Source: DASUPK01 sp963763955 (GTDB taxonomy: Bacteria > Actinomycetota > Thermoleophilia > Solirubrobacterales > 70-9). From it: a DNA stretch of 64,000 bases. Position numbers and translations under genes: made by a program. Of this stretch, positions 32,234 through 43,182 are shown piece after piece (position 1 is the first letter of the stretch; every line of letters starts with the position of its first letter). Below the pieces are notes generated by a model. It was not told where the DNA came from, searched no databases, and saw nothing but the letters and a program-made list of their open reading frames with translations. Location of the stretch: NCBI GenBank assembly GCA_963763955.1, contig CAVXQP010000016.1:186001-250000 (forward strand), written 5' to 3'.

Positions 32234-32836
32234 GTGAAGCTGCTCGCCTTCAGCGACCTCCATCGCGACCTCGGGCAGGCGGCACAGCTGGTCGAGCGCG
32301 CCTCCGATGTCGACGTCGTGATCGCGGCCGGAGATTTCGCCTCGGTCCACGAGGGCCTCCAGGAAACCATCGACGCGCTAGAGGGGATCTCCGCACCGAC
32401 GATCCTCGTCCCGGGCAACAACGAGACCGAGGACGCCCTGCGCGCCGCGTGTGAGGGCTGGGAGCCCGCAACCGTCCTGCACGGCGAGGGCACCGAGGTC
32501 GACGGCACGCAGTTCTACGGTCTCGGCGCGGGGATCCCGATCACGCCGTGGGACTGGAGCTTCGACCTCGACGAGCAGCAGGCGGCCGAGCAGCTCGCCG
32601 GTTGCCCGGACGGCGCGGTCCTGGTCGTGCACTCCCCGCCCAAGGGTCACTGCGACCAGTCGAGCGCGGGCGACCACCTGGGCAGCACGGCGATCTTCGA
32701 GACGATCGAGGCCAAGCGGCCCCAGCTCGCGGTCTGCGGCCACATCCATGAGTCCTGGGGCGCCCAGGACGAGATCGGCCCGACGCGGGTGATCAACCTC
32801 GGCCCGGCCGGGACCGCAATAGAGTTGCCCCTGTGA
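32234..32836 (+). CDS. Small metallophosphoesterase
   Basis: A 200-residue calcineurin-like protein: FSDLHRD at residues 6-12, AAGDFAS near 36, PGNNE near 61, VVHSPPKGHCD near 135 and CGHIHES near 165. All five metal motifs are present, so it should be active on phosphoesters, perhaps like the archaeal/bacterial 2',3'-cyclic phosphodiesterases of this size. The start is GTG with CAGACT seven bases upstream (leaderless). Its end overlaps the start of the next gene. Confidence 0.87.
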   Translation: MKLLAFSDLHRDLGQAAQLVERASDVDVVIAAGDFASVHEGLQETIDALEGISAPTILVPGNNETEDALRAACEGWEPATVLHGEGTEVDGTQFYGLGAGIPITPWDWSFDLDEQQAAEQLAGCPDGAVLVVHSPPKGHCDQSSAGDHLGSTAIFETIEAKRPQLAVCGHIHESWGAQDEIGPTRVINLGPAGTAIELPL

Positions 32837-33519
32837 ACGACGTAGACGATCCAGCGCGCGGTCGCGATGAGTGGCGCGTCGAGGTCGCGCTCGACAAGGA
32901 GCAGCACGCCGACTCGCTCAGCGACGGGCTCAACGAGCTCCAGCTCGACAACGAGGCGCGCAAGCTGCTCGGCGGCAGCGTGATCGTCACGCGTGACGGC
33001 CGCTTCATCTTCATTTATGCCTGGCACGAGGAGAGCGCCCAGGAGGCCGAGCACGTCGTCAAGAACCTGATGCAGGACGAGGAGCTCATCGGACAGGTGC
33101 GGCTGATGCGCTGGCATCCGGTGGCGGAGGAGTGGAAGGACGCCGAGGAGCCGCTCCCGGATGACGAGGCGGCGCGCCTCCAGGAGATGCACGAGGCCGA
33201 GCACGAGGGATCCGAGGAGGCCCACCGTTACGGCGAGTACCCCTGGGAGGTCGTCATCGACCCCCCGCATTTGCGTGACGGCCAGGCGCTCGCCAAGCAG
33301 CTGCGCGGCGAGGGCCTTCCCGTCAAGCGGCATTTCCGGACGCTGCTCGTCGGCGCGTCAAGCGAGGACGCGGCGGTCGAGCTCGGGGAGCGGCTCGAGC
33401 AGGAGGCCCCTGAGGGCAGCCGGATCGGCGTGCGCGGCAATCCTGACGACATGCCCCTCCCCGCGTTCGTCAACCTGAGCGCGCTCAAGCCCGGCTTCCT
33501 GCGCGATCTCGGCCTTTAG
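32833..33519 (+). CDS. Duplicated ferredoxin-fold (RraB-like) protein, unknown function
   Basis: A 228-residue acidic protein. The N-terminal part (WRVEVALDKEQ..., a helix, then SVIVTRDGRFIFIYAW and EAEHVVKNLM) and the C-terminal part (WEVVIDPPH..., DGQALAKQLRGEGLPV, RTLLVGASSEDAAVELGERL) share the same beta-alpha-beta-beta-alpha order. This suggests two ferredoxin-like domains, as in RraB-type RNase inhibitors. The link is an acidic stretch rich in Glu and His. It is coupled to the phosphoesterase by a 4 bp overlap. Assignment to RraB is tentative. Confidence 0.68.
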   Translation: MNDVDDPARGRDEWRVEVALDKEQHADSLSDGLNELQLDNEARKLLGGSVIVTRDGRFIFIYAWHEESAQEAEHVVKNLMQDEELIGQVRLMRWHPVAEEWKDAEEPLPDDEAARLQEMHEAEHEGSEEAHRYGEYPWEVVIDPPHLRDGQALAKQLRGEGLPVKRHFRTLLVGASSEDAAVELGERLEQEAPEGSRIGVRGNPDDMPLPAFVNLSALKPGFLRDLGL

Positions 33520-33530
33520 CCGGCCGCGTC

Positions 33531-34190
33531 GTGCAGGAGAACCTCGCCCCGCGACGGACCTACGGCCGCGACAGCGTCGAGTTCGCTCGCACGCTCACCT
33601 TCACCGACGGCCTCTTCGCGATCGCCATGACCCTGCTGGTGGTGGACCTGGCGGTCCCGGTGCTTCACCACGAAAGCAGCATCCACGAGCTGGCCGACCG
33701 CCTCAACGATGAAAAGGAGAAATTCATCAGCTTTTTCATCAGCTTCGCCGTGATCGGCCGCTACTGGATCGCTCACCACACCTTCTTCTCACAGCTGGCG
33801 CGCATGGACCGGCCGCTGATCGCGCTCAACCTGCTCTACCTGGCATTCATCGCCTTCCTGCCCTTCCCGACCGCACTGCTCGGGGAGTACTTCTCGAACC
33901 CCTTGTCGGTCGTGATCTATGCAGTCACCGTGGCGATCGTGAGCGGCATGGAGGTCGTCCTCTTCAGCCGAGCGCAGAACCACGGCCTGCTGGAGAAGAA
34001 GCTGCCCCGCGACGTCTACCGCTACGGCGCCGCGATGTCGCTCGCCCCGGTCATCTTCTTCATCCTCTCGATCCCGGTCGCGTTCGTCTCGACGCCGCTG
34101 GCCGTCTGCTGCTGGTTCCTCGGCATTCCGCTCGCCGCAATCGCCGGGCGCTGGAAGCCCGAGGGGGCAGACGAGCTGCTGCTCGGTTAG
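33531..34190 (+). CDS. TMEM175-family potassium channel-like protein
   Basis: A 219-residue protein with six predicted helices. FARTLTFTDGLFAIAMTLLVVDL is the first-helix signature of bacterial TMEM175 (DUF1211) channels, which are potassium-selective and non-classical in filter. The second half of helix 2 has FISFAVIGRYWIAHH, also typical. The start is GTG. Follows the RraB-like gene after 11 bases; a shared transcript is possible, but no functional link is evident. Confidence 0.88.
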   Translation: MQENLAPRRTYGRDSVEFARTLTFTDGLFAIAMTLLVVDLAVPVLHHESSIHELADRLNDEKEKFISFFISFAVIGRYWIAHHTFFSQLARMDRPLIALNLLYLAFIAFLPFPTALLGEYFSNPLSVVIYAVTVAIVSGMEVVLFSRAQNHGLLEKKLPRDVYRYGAAMSLAPVIFFILSIPVAFVSTPLAVCCWFLGIPLAAIAGRWKPEGADELLLG

Positions 34191-34235
34191 GCGCCGACGA
34201 TCAGTTGACCGAATCCGCCGGGATACCCTGAGCCG

Positions 34236-35099
34236 ATGAGCGAGAACGGCTCCATCGATCGCGCCACCTCGATGGGCGCCGTGCGCCTCACCGTCGTCGA
34301 CCTCGAGGGAATGCGGGACTTCTACCGCGATGCGATCGGACTTACGGAGCTTGCCGGCGAAGCCGATGTGGTCCGGCTGGGGGCGGATTCGCAATCCATC
34401 GTCGAGCTCGTCGGTGACCCGGACGCGCCGCCGAGGCCACGGGGCACCAGCGGGCTCTTTCACCTCGCCATCCTGGTCCCGACCCGCGCGGACCTGGCTC
34501 GGGCGCTGCAGCGCGTCGCCGAGGCCGGCTGGCGGCTGAGCGGCGCCTCCGATCACTTGGTCAGCGAGGCGCTCTATCTGAGCGATCCGGAGGGCAATGG
34601 GATCGAGCTCTATCGCGACCGGCCGCGGGAGGACTGGCCGGTCCGCGAAGGCGTCCTGCAGATGGACACCCTCCCCCTCGATCTCGACGGCGTGCTCGGC
34701 GAGCTGAGCCGCGAGGACGCACAGGCCGGCATGCCGACAGGGACCCGCATCGGCCACGTCCACCTCAACGTCGGTGACCTGACCGCCGCCGAGGCCTTCT
34801 ACTCCGGCGCGCTCGGCTTCGACGTGATGGTTCGCGGCTACCCGGGCGCGCTGTTCGTCTCGGCGGGTGGATACCACCACCACCTGGGCCTGAACACCTG
34901 GGCGGGCGAGGGCGCTCCCCCCGCCCCCGATGGCAGCCGCGGCCTCCGTCGGTTCGAGATCGTTCTGCCCGGCCCCGGTCAGCTCGCCGACGAGGAGGAC
35001 CGCCTCCGCGAGGCGGGCTTCGAGCCCGTCCGTGAGGACGGCACTGTCCGTGTCACGGACCCCTCGGGCAACCGGGTGCTGCTGAGGACCGGGGACTGA
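34236..35099 (+). CDS. VOC family dioxygenase-like protein (two glyoxalase repeats)
   Basis: A 287-residue protein with two VOC modules pairs, RLTVVDLEGMRDFYRDAIGL at about 14-33 and HVHLNVGDLTAAEAFYSGALGF at about 172-193. His, His and Glu ligands (HLAIL, HVHLNV, FEIVLPG) resemble catechol-2,3-dioxygenase of the CatE/YfiE type. Likely an Fe(II)- or Mn(II)-dependent ring-cleaving or isomerising enzyme. TACCCT six bases before the ATG suggests a leaderless transcript. Confidence 0.85.
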   Translation: MSENGSIDRATSMGAVRLTVVDLEGMRDFYRDAIGLTELAGEADVVRLGADSQSIVELVGDPDAPPRPRGTSGLFHLAILVPTRADLARALQRVAEAGWRLSGASDHLVSEALYLSDPEGNGIELYRDRPREDWPVREGVLQMDTLPLDLDGVLGELSREDAQAGMPTGTRIGHVHLNVGDLTAAEAFYSGALGFDVMVRGYPGALFVSAGGYHHHLGLNTWAGEGAPPAPDGSRGLRRFEIVLPGPGQLADEEDRLREAGFEPVREDGTVRVTDPSGNRVLLRTGD

Positions 35100-35106
35100 C
35101 CCGGAC

Positions 35107-35508
35107 TCAGATCCGCTGGCCGACCTCGATCAGATGGCCATCCGGATCCCGCATGTAGCAGCGGATCTCCGTCTGACGCTGCTGGGGCGGAGTGAGGAAC
35201 TCGGCGCCCTTCGAGCTCCACTCCTCGTAGCAGGCCTGGATGTCCGCGACCCGGATGTTGAGGAACGCGATGACGCGGTTCGGTTCCTGCGGAGGTTCGA
35301 GCATGACGTCGGGCTTGTCCTCGGTCGGCCCACCTCCGACGTTGATGATCACCCAGCTGTTGGCGAGGGCGACGATGGTCGGCTCGCCCTGGAGCACGAC
35401 CTCACCGCCGAGGACGTCCGAGTAGAAGGCGGCCGAGCGCGGCACGTCCGCGCTGACGATGAAGTGCGTCAGCACGAAACCCTCGCTCGGCGCCGGCAGC
35501 TCGGCCAT
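35107..35508 (-). CDS. VOC family protein (glyoxalase/bleomycin resistance-like)
   Basis: A 133-residue single VOC protein: THFIVSADVPRSAAFYSDVLGGEV at the N terminus, IRVADIQACYEEW in the middle, and the C-terminal metal ligand in DPDGHLIEVGQ. It probably binds a divalent metal as a dimer. It ends seven bases from the convergent two-module VOC gene's stop. Specific substrate unknown; annotation as glyoxalase should be read as family only. Confidence 0.86.
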   Translation of the reverse strand: MAELPAPSEGFVLTHFIVSADVPRSAAFYSDVLGGEVVLQGEPTIVALANSWVIINVGGGPTEDKPDVMLEPPQEPNRVIAFLNIRVADIQACYEEWSSKGAEFLTPPQQRQTEIRCYMRDPDGHLIEVGQRI

Positions 35509-35615
35509 TCAGCCCAGCCTATTCCCGTCCCGACCGCGTGTCGAACCGCGTATTGCGATTTTTATACGCGCGGACAATGCTCCGGCCCCGCCCGGGCGTC
35601 TAATCTCCGCGCGTC

Positions 35616-35671
35616 GTTTCCGTGTGAAACAACCTCGGCGCGCCCGCAGGCGCGCCGAACGTGCGAGGAGG
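35616..35671 (+). promoter_or_regulatory. Structured 5' leader of glnN
   Basis: Two hairpins precede the gene: GTTTC/GAAAC (35616-35630) and a perfect 10 bp stem TCGGCGCGCC/GGCGCGCCGA with a CGCA loop (35635-35658). CCTCG at 35633-35637 can instead pair with CGAGG at 35664-35668, which overlaps the Shine-Dalgarno GAGGAGG. The two stems exclude each other, so translation control is possible. It matches no riboswitch I know. Confidence 0.45.
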
Positions 35672-35682
35672 CTGCCCCGACG

Positions 35683-37824
<2,142 letters not shown>

Positions 37825-37834
37825 GACATCGGCG

Positions 37835-38320
37835 ATCGGCAAGCCCGTCGAGATTCGCGAGGCAGGGCTCGGCGACCACGGCTGGGTGCTCGAGCGCCAC
37901 GCCCACCTCTACGAGGACGAGGAGGGCTGGGGCGAGGCGTTCCTCGCGCTGGTCGCCCGTGTGATCGCCGAGTACCTCGAGCAACACGACCCCCAACGGG
38001 AGGCCGCCTGGATCGCCGAGCTGGACGGTAAGCGCGTCGGGGCGGTCTATTGCGTCCGCAATTCGGAGAACGTCGCCCAGCTCCGCCTCCTCTTCGTCGA
38101 GTCCAGCGCACGCGGCCACGGTGCAGGGAGCATCCTCGTCGAGCAGTGCGTCGCCTTCGCGCGCGAGCGCGGCTACGAGCGGATGGTGCTGTGGACGAAC
38201 AGCTCGCTCGCGAGCGCGCGCAGGATCTACGACGCGGCCGGATTTGTGCAGACCAAGGAGGAGCCCCACCCCGTGTTCCCCGAGGGAACGATGGCCCAGG
38301 AGCTCTGGCTCGACCTGTAG
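37835..38320 (+). CDS. GNAT N-acetyltransferase with a non-canonical start
   Basis: About 161 residues, matching the GNAT half of MarR-GNAT fusion proteins: IREAGLGDHGWVLERHAHLY, then EAAWIAELDGKRVGAVYCV, then LRLLFVESSARGHGAGSILVEQCV (acetyl-CoA loop) and WTNSSLASARRIYDAAGF. The frame is open but has no ATG, GTG or TTG between the glnN stop and the domain start. The best start is ATC at 37835, eight bases after AGGA. A downstream GTG would remove the first beta strand. A base error is the alternative. Confidence 0.68.
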   Translation: MGKPVEIREAGLGDHGWVLERHAHLYEDEEGWGEAFLALVARVIAEYLEQHDPQREAAWIAELDGKRVGAVYCVRNSENVAQLRLLFVESSARGHGAGSILVEQCVAFARERGYERMVLWTNSSLASARRIYDAAGFVQTKEEPHPVFPEGTMAQELWLDL

Positions 38321-38361
38321 CTGTTTGAGCGGCCGGCGAGGATGGGTAAACCCGAGCGCGT

Positions 38362-38766
38362 ATGCCACTTTACGGACCGAAGCACGTCGAGCGCTACCGG
38401 GCGACTGGTGGCGAGGAGGGCCACGACTGGCAGGGCACCCACACCCTCCTCCTGACCACCACCGGCCGGCGCTCCGGTGAGGCGCAGACGACCCCGCTGA
38501 TCTACGGGCGCCACGGGGACGACTATCTGGTGGTCGCCTCGAAGGGCGGCTCGGACACGCCGCCGTCCTGGTACCGGAACCTGCAAGCTGACCCTGGCGT
38601 CCAGGTGCAGGTCAAGGACAAGCGCTTCGCGGCCCACGCCCGTGACGCCACCCCAGAGGAGAAGCCACAGCTCTGGCGGACGATGACCGCTGAGTGGCCC
38701 GCGTACGACGACTATCAGGAGAGCACCGAGCGCGAGATCCCGGTCGTCGTCCTCGAGCCGGCTTAA
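38362..38766 (+). CDS. F420-dependent nitroreductase/quinone reductase (DDN family)
   Basis: A 134-residue protein of the DDN split-beta-barrel family (PF04075). Key segments are TLLLTTTGRRSGEAQTTPLIYG, LVVASKGGSDTPPSWYRNL and ADPGVQVQVKDKRFAAHARDA. These proteins use the deazaflavin cofactor F420H2 to reduce menaquinone or nitroimidazoles, which fits an actinobacterial host. Monocistronic; 42 bases after the GNAT gene. Confidence 0.88.
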   Translation: MPLYGPKHVERYRATGGEEGHDWQGTHTLLLTTTGRRSGEAQTTPLIYGRHGDDYLVVASKGGSDTPPSWYRNLQADPGVQVQVKDKRFAAHARDATPEEKPQLWRTMTAEWPAYDDYQESTEREIPVVVLEPA

Positions 38767-38871
38767 CCGGAGGCCCATCTACCCACTAGTTGGTGTCTTA
38801 TTGAGATCTAGGTGGACCTTTCGTCCAACGCGCTAATAGTCAGTACGCGGGAATGCCGATAACTGGGGTGC

Positions 38872-39840
38872 ATGGATGCGAACCGCGATCGCCTCATGGC
38901 GATCATCAAGGCACAGAGCGAGATCGCCGCATCTGATCTCGACACCAACCAGGTGATGCACCTGGTGGCGAAGCGGGCCCAGGACATCACCGGCGCCACG
39001 TCCGCAGTGATCGAGATTCCCGATGGGCAGGAGATGATCTACGCGGTCACCTCGGGTGAGGCGACCCCGTATCTCGGCATCCGGCTGAACCGGCAGACCA
39101 GTCTCTCCGGTCTGTCGCTGGACCAGGGCAAGGTCCTCTACTGCGAGGACACCGAGATCGACCCCCGCATCGACCGCCGGGCGTCACGGGGAGTGAACGC
39201 CCGCTCGATGATCTGCGTGCCGCTCAACCACAGCGACCGCTCGGTGGGCGTGCTCAAGGTGTACTCGCCCGAGCCACGCCACTTCGGGCCCGCGGACATC
39301 GAGACCCTGAACCTGCTCAGCGAGGCCATCTCCGCCCAGATGGCCCATGCCGAGCTCTACGAGCTCAAGGCCAAGGAGAGCAGGACGGACGCGCTCACCG
39401 GCCTGCTGAACCGCAGGGCGTACGAGGAGCGGCGCGTGATCGAGGCCGCCAGGAGCGCGCGCTATGGCCACTCGCTCGGCCTCTGCCTGTTCGACCTGGA
39501 CGGCTTCAAGGGAGTCAACGACCGCCTCGGCCACCCGGCGGGCGATGAGGTGCTCCAGGGCGTGGCGAAGGTGATCGGCTCCTCTCGCCTCACCGACGAC
39601 GCCTTCCGGATCGGGGGCGACGAGTTCGCGGTCCTGATGCCGGAGACCCGTCTCGAGGGAGCGAAGATCGCCGCGGAGAGGCTGATCGACGCGCTGGCCG
39701 AGGCTCACCTCGGCGGCGGGGACGTCACCGCTTCCTACGGCATCGCGGCGACCACCGGGGACGCCCTCAGCCTGCACGAGGCTGCCGACAGGGCGCTGCT
39801 GGCCGCGAAGGACCGGCTCAGGGCCTCGGCGGCCAAATAA
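38872..39840 (+). CDS. GAF-GGDEF diguanylate cyclase
   Basis: A 322-residue protein. Residues about 15-160 form a GAF sensor domain (QVMHLVAKRAQDITGATSAVIEI to INLLSEAISAQMA). The GGDEF domain follows with SRTDALTGLLNRRAYE, FDLDGFKGVNDRLGHPAGD and the intact active site GGDEF near residue 247. RLTD five residues before it is a product-inhibition I-site. It should synthesise c-di-GMP under control of a small ligand or redox signal. There is no membrane segment. The 105-base upstream gap contains no obvious box. Confidence 0.92.
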   Translation: MDANRDRLMAIIKAQSEIAASDLDTNQVMHLVAKRAQDITGATSAVIEIPDGQEMIYAVTSGEATPYLGIRLNRQTSLSGLSLDQGKVLYCEDTEIDPRIDRRASRGVNARSMICVPLNHSDRSVGVLKVYSPEPRHFGPADIETLNLLSEAISAQMAHAELYELKAKESRTDALTGLLNRRAYEERRVIEAARSARYGHSLGLCLFDLDGFKGVNDRLGHPAGDEVLQGVAKVIGSSRLTDDAFRIGGDEFAVLMPETRLEGAKIAAERLIDALAEAHLGGGDVTASYGIAATTGDALSLHEAADRALLAAKDRLRASAAK

Positions 39841-39849
39841 GCTCCACGC

Positions 39850-40912
39850 ATCGACTTCCAGGTCCGCAAAGACGATCTGCACGAGACGCGCTTCCGGGAA
39901 GCCGATGCGCCGAAGCTCGAGTCGGGCCAGGCGTTACTCGGAGTGGACAGCTTCGGGCTCACCACCAACAACATCACCTATGCCGTGATGGGCGAGGCGA
40001 TGAACTACTGGAGCTTCTTCCCGGCCGAGGAACCGTGGGCGCGCATGCCGGTCTGGGGCTTCGCCGACGTCGTCGCCAGCGAGGCCGAGGGCGTGCCGGA
40101 GGGGACCCGGATCTTCGGCTACCTCCCCCCCGCCTCCAACCTGGTCGTCCAGCCGGACCGCTCCGACCCGCTGGATTTCGTCGATCAGAGCCCGCATCGC
40201 GCCAACCTCCCCGCCGCGTACAACCGCTACATCCGCGTCGCCGGCATGCCCCTGTACGAGGAGGAGAACGAGGACCAGCAGATGCTGCTCTGGCCCCTCT
40301 ACTTCACCTCGTTCCTGATCGATGACTTCCTCGACGACGAGTCGATGTTCGGAACGCAGACCGCAGTGCTGTCCAGCGCCTCGAGCCGCACCTCCTCGGC
40401 GCTCGCCTATCTGCTCTCCCGGCGCGATGGAATCGAAGTGATCGGCCTGACCTCGCCCGGGAACGTCGAGTTCACGGAATCGCTCGGCGTCTACGACCGG
40501 GTCGTCCCGTACGAGGAGCTCACCCTCGATCCATCGGAAGCCGGCCGTCTACGTCGACATGTCGGGCGACGCCAAGGTGCGCAGCTCGGTCCACGGCCAC
40601 TTCGGGGACGAGCTCAAGCACAGCTCGGCCGTCGGCATCACCCACCGCGAGGATCTCGGCGGCGGCTCCGGTCTGGAGGGCCCGGAGCCGGTCTTCTTCT
40701 TCGCCCCGGACCGGCTCCGCAAGCGCACGGCGGACTGGGGTCCCGAAGGCCTCAACGAGCACATCGGCGAGGCCTGGAGCCCCTACGTCGAGTGGACCCG
40801 CGGCTGGCTGCGAGTAGAGCACGGCTCCGGGGAGGACGACGTCGAGCGCGTTTACCGCGAGCTGCTTGATGGTAAATCCGACCCAGGAGTCGGACACGTA
40901 ATTTCGACGTAG
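39850..40912 (+). pseudogene. DUF2855 family protein, frameshifted
   Basis: Similarity to DUF2855 begins at IDFQVRKDDLHETRF (ATC where the family has ATG) and runs to PYEELTLDPS; after one extra base near 40531-40540 it continues in the next frame from KPAVYVDMSGDAKVRS to KSDPGVGHVIST. Removing one G from ATCGGAAG restores a single frame of about 354 codons. DUF2855 proteins resemble medium-chain dehydrogenases without a known reaction. First canonical start in frame is GTG 39943. Either a sequence error or a recent loss. Confidence 0.72.
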
Positions 40913-41505
40913 TGAGAGTTTTCATCCTGGCCTGTTTTCTTGCCGCCGCCCTCGCGGGCTGCGGCTCCTCATCGGGCGGCGCTGGGACGGCGACCGGTCC
41001 AACTCAGGCTGCGATCACCAGTCCTCCCGCGACCACGAGCGCCGCCGCGACCACCGGCAGGCGGTCCCACCTCACCTCGGCCTGCTCCTCACGCGCACGC
41101 CGGGTTCTGGCAGGCTACGGCTCGGTCCATGCCTCGCCCTTCATCGCATCGAGCGGGGCCGAGAGCTGCCGCTTCGAGTCCTCCGGCGGCGGTCCGGGCG
41201 TCGTCGTGGAGCTCGACAGCGCGCCGCAGCCCTACGTCCGGATGGAGCGTGAGCAGGTCGAGTTCTGGCAGAACGTGGAGTGGTCTCACGCGGCGGCTCG
41301 TGCCTCCCCTTACCCGATCACCAGCCTGGGACTGGGCGGCTACTGGTTCCCGCTGCAGCGCCGGCTTCTGACCACCGACGGCGTGCGGCTGATCACCATC
41401 AAGATGCGATCGTCGGGCTCGTCCGGCCCGGCGGCCCGCAAATCGCTTGCCACCCGGCTGGCGCGCATTTATCTCGGGCCGCCCGTGAAGCCGCCCGGCT
41501 ACTAG
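40912..41505 (+). CDS. Lipoprotein, unknown function
   Basis: A 197-residue exported protein. MRVFILACFLAAALAGC is a lipoprotein signal with the acylated Cys at residue 17. A Ser/Thr/Ala-rich linker of about 35 residues leads to a domain with four Cys-containing strands and a fold reminiscent of DUF3558-type actinobacterial lipoproteins. The start is GTG overlapping the DUF2855 stop. Functional link to neighbours is not evident. Confidence 0.7.
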   Translation: MRVFILACFLAAALAGCGSSSGGAGTATGPTQAAITSPPATTSAAATTGRRSHLTSACSSRARRVLAGYGSVHASPFIASSGAESCRFESSGGGPGVVVELDSAPQPYVRMEREQVEFWQNVEWSHAAARASPYPITSLGLGGYWFPLQRRLLTTDGVRLITIKMRSSGSSGPAARKSLATRLARIYLGPPVKPPGY

Positions 41506-43094
41506 CTAGACCTCGAGGCGGGACTCCTCGAGATCGAGCTCTCGCTCGACGCGGCGCATCACCTCCACGCTGATCCGCCGGTTGTTGCGCAGCTCGACCA
41601 GGGCCGCACGCTGGGACGCGTAGATCTCGTGCATGAGCCGCTGGTAGGCGAGGGAGCGCTCCTCGATGCCGTCGGAGCCGTCGATCGCCCCAGCCTGGGC
41701 GGCGAAACGCCGCTTCCGGAATCGATAGAGAGCTCGGACCCGCTCGAGTCGTCTCGTCCTGGGTCCATTCTTCGTCCTCGAGCTCCTCGACGCGATCGAG
41801 CGCCGCTCGGGCGATCACCAGCCTTGCCTTGACCTCCTCGCTCTCCTCGTCGGTGCCGTCATCCAGCACGCCGAGCTTGCGGATCAGCCAGGGCAGGGTC
41901 AGCCCCTCGCCGACCACCGTCACCAGGATCAGCGAGAAGGTGATGAACTGGATCAGGTCGCGCCCGGGCAAGGGCGCACCGGCGTCCGTGTGCAGGGGAA
42001 GCGCCAGCGCTGCGGCGAGCGAGACCGCCCCTCGCATGCCCGACCAGCCGCCCACCACCCGCAACCGCCAGCTCGCTCGCCGGGCGACCTGGGACGGACG
42101 CCGGTCGACCGTCCGGATGACCACCGTGATCGTCGAACTGCCAGACGTAGCGGAGCAGGATCACTGCAGCGCAGATGAGCGCGGCATAGCCGACCACCTC
42201 CGATGCCGTCCTGCCAGCGAGACCGTCGACGATCGTCGGCAGCTGGAGCCCGATCAGGATGAACAGCGCCGCGTTGAGGAGGAACGTCAGGATCGACCAC
42301 ATCGCGTCGCCCTGCATCCGGCTCTCCATCGAGGCGATCTCGGGCGCGCGCCAGCCCAGATACAGGCCGCAGGTGACGACCGCCAGGACCCCGGAGACCC
42401 CGAGCTGGTCCGCGGGGATGAAGGCTCCATACGCGCTGAAGAGCGAGATCGTCAGCTCGGTGTTGACGTCGGTGACTCGCTTACGGATCTCGGCGATCAC
42501 GTAGCCGACAACCAGGCCAATCGCGATGCCTCCGGCGACGTCGCCGCAGAAGGTCAGAAGGGTATGCCCGGCGGAGACGGTCTCGCCGATCGCCGCGGCG
42601 ACCGCGACCTTGTACATGACCAGGGCGGTCGCATCGTTGATCAGGCTCTCCCCCTCGAGCACGTTGATCATCCGGCGCGGAGCTCCGACCCGGCGCATGA
42701 TCGCCGTGGCGGCCGCCGGGTCGGTCGGCGAGACGATCGCGCCGAGCGCGAAGGAGATCGCCCAGGGCAGGTCGATCACCTCGTGCGCGATGACTCCCAC
42801 GGCGCCGGCCGTGAAGATGGTCAGGCCGATCGCGTTGAGCGAGATCACGCGCGCGTCCACCCGTAGGCTGCGCAGGTCGTAGAAGAAGGACGAGGAGTAG
42901 AGCAGCGGCGGCAGGAAGATCAGCAGGACCAGATCCGGGTTGAGCGAGATGCTCGGCATCCCGGGGATCAGGCCCAGGAGCAGGCCCCCGAGCACCAGCG
43001 GGATGGGATATGGCACCTTCAGCCAGTTGGCGATCGCGTTCAGCCCGGCTGCCGAGACGAAGAGGGCCGCGAGCAGGATCTGCAGATCGTTCAC
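41506..43094 (-). pseudogene. Na+/H+ antiporter (CPA1/NhaP type), two frameshifts
   Basis: The first 320 residues (MNDLQILLAALFVS onward, including AISFALGAIVSPTDPAAATAI with the Asp site and ESLINDATALVMYKV) are a clear CPA1 antiporter. One extra base near 42128-42137 shifts the frame; the protein continues with VVIRTVDRRPSQVARR and GMRGAVSLAAALALPL. A second extra base near 41742-41755 shifts it again, and the tail (LYRFRKRRFAAQAGAIDG to DLEESRLEV) ends at 41506. Repairing both yields about 530 residues. May be sequence errors. Confidence 0.75.
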
Positions 43095-43182
43095 GCCTCA
43101 ATTCTGTAGGGTCGCCGCAGGGAGCGCCTCCGACTCAGCCTCGTCCCCTGGGCGCTTGCTCACCCCGGTCGGGTCGAGCGGG

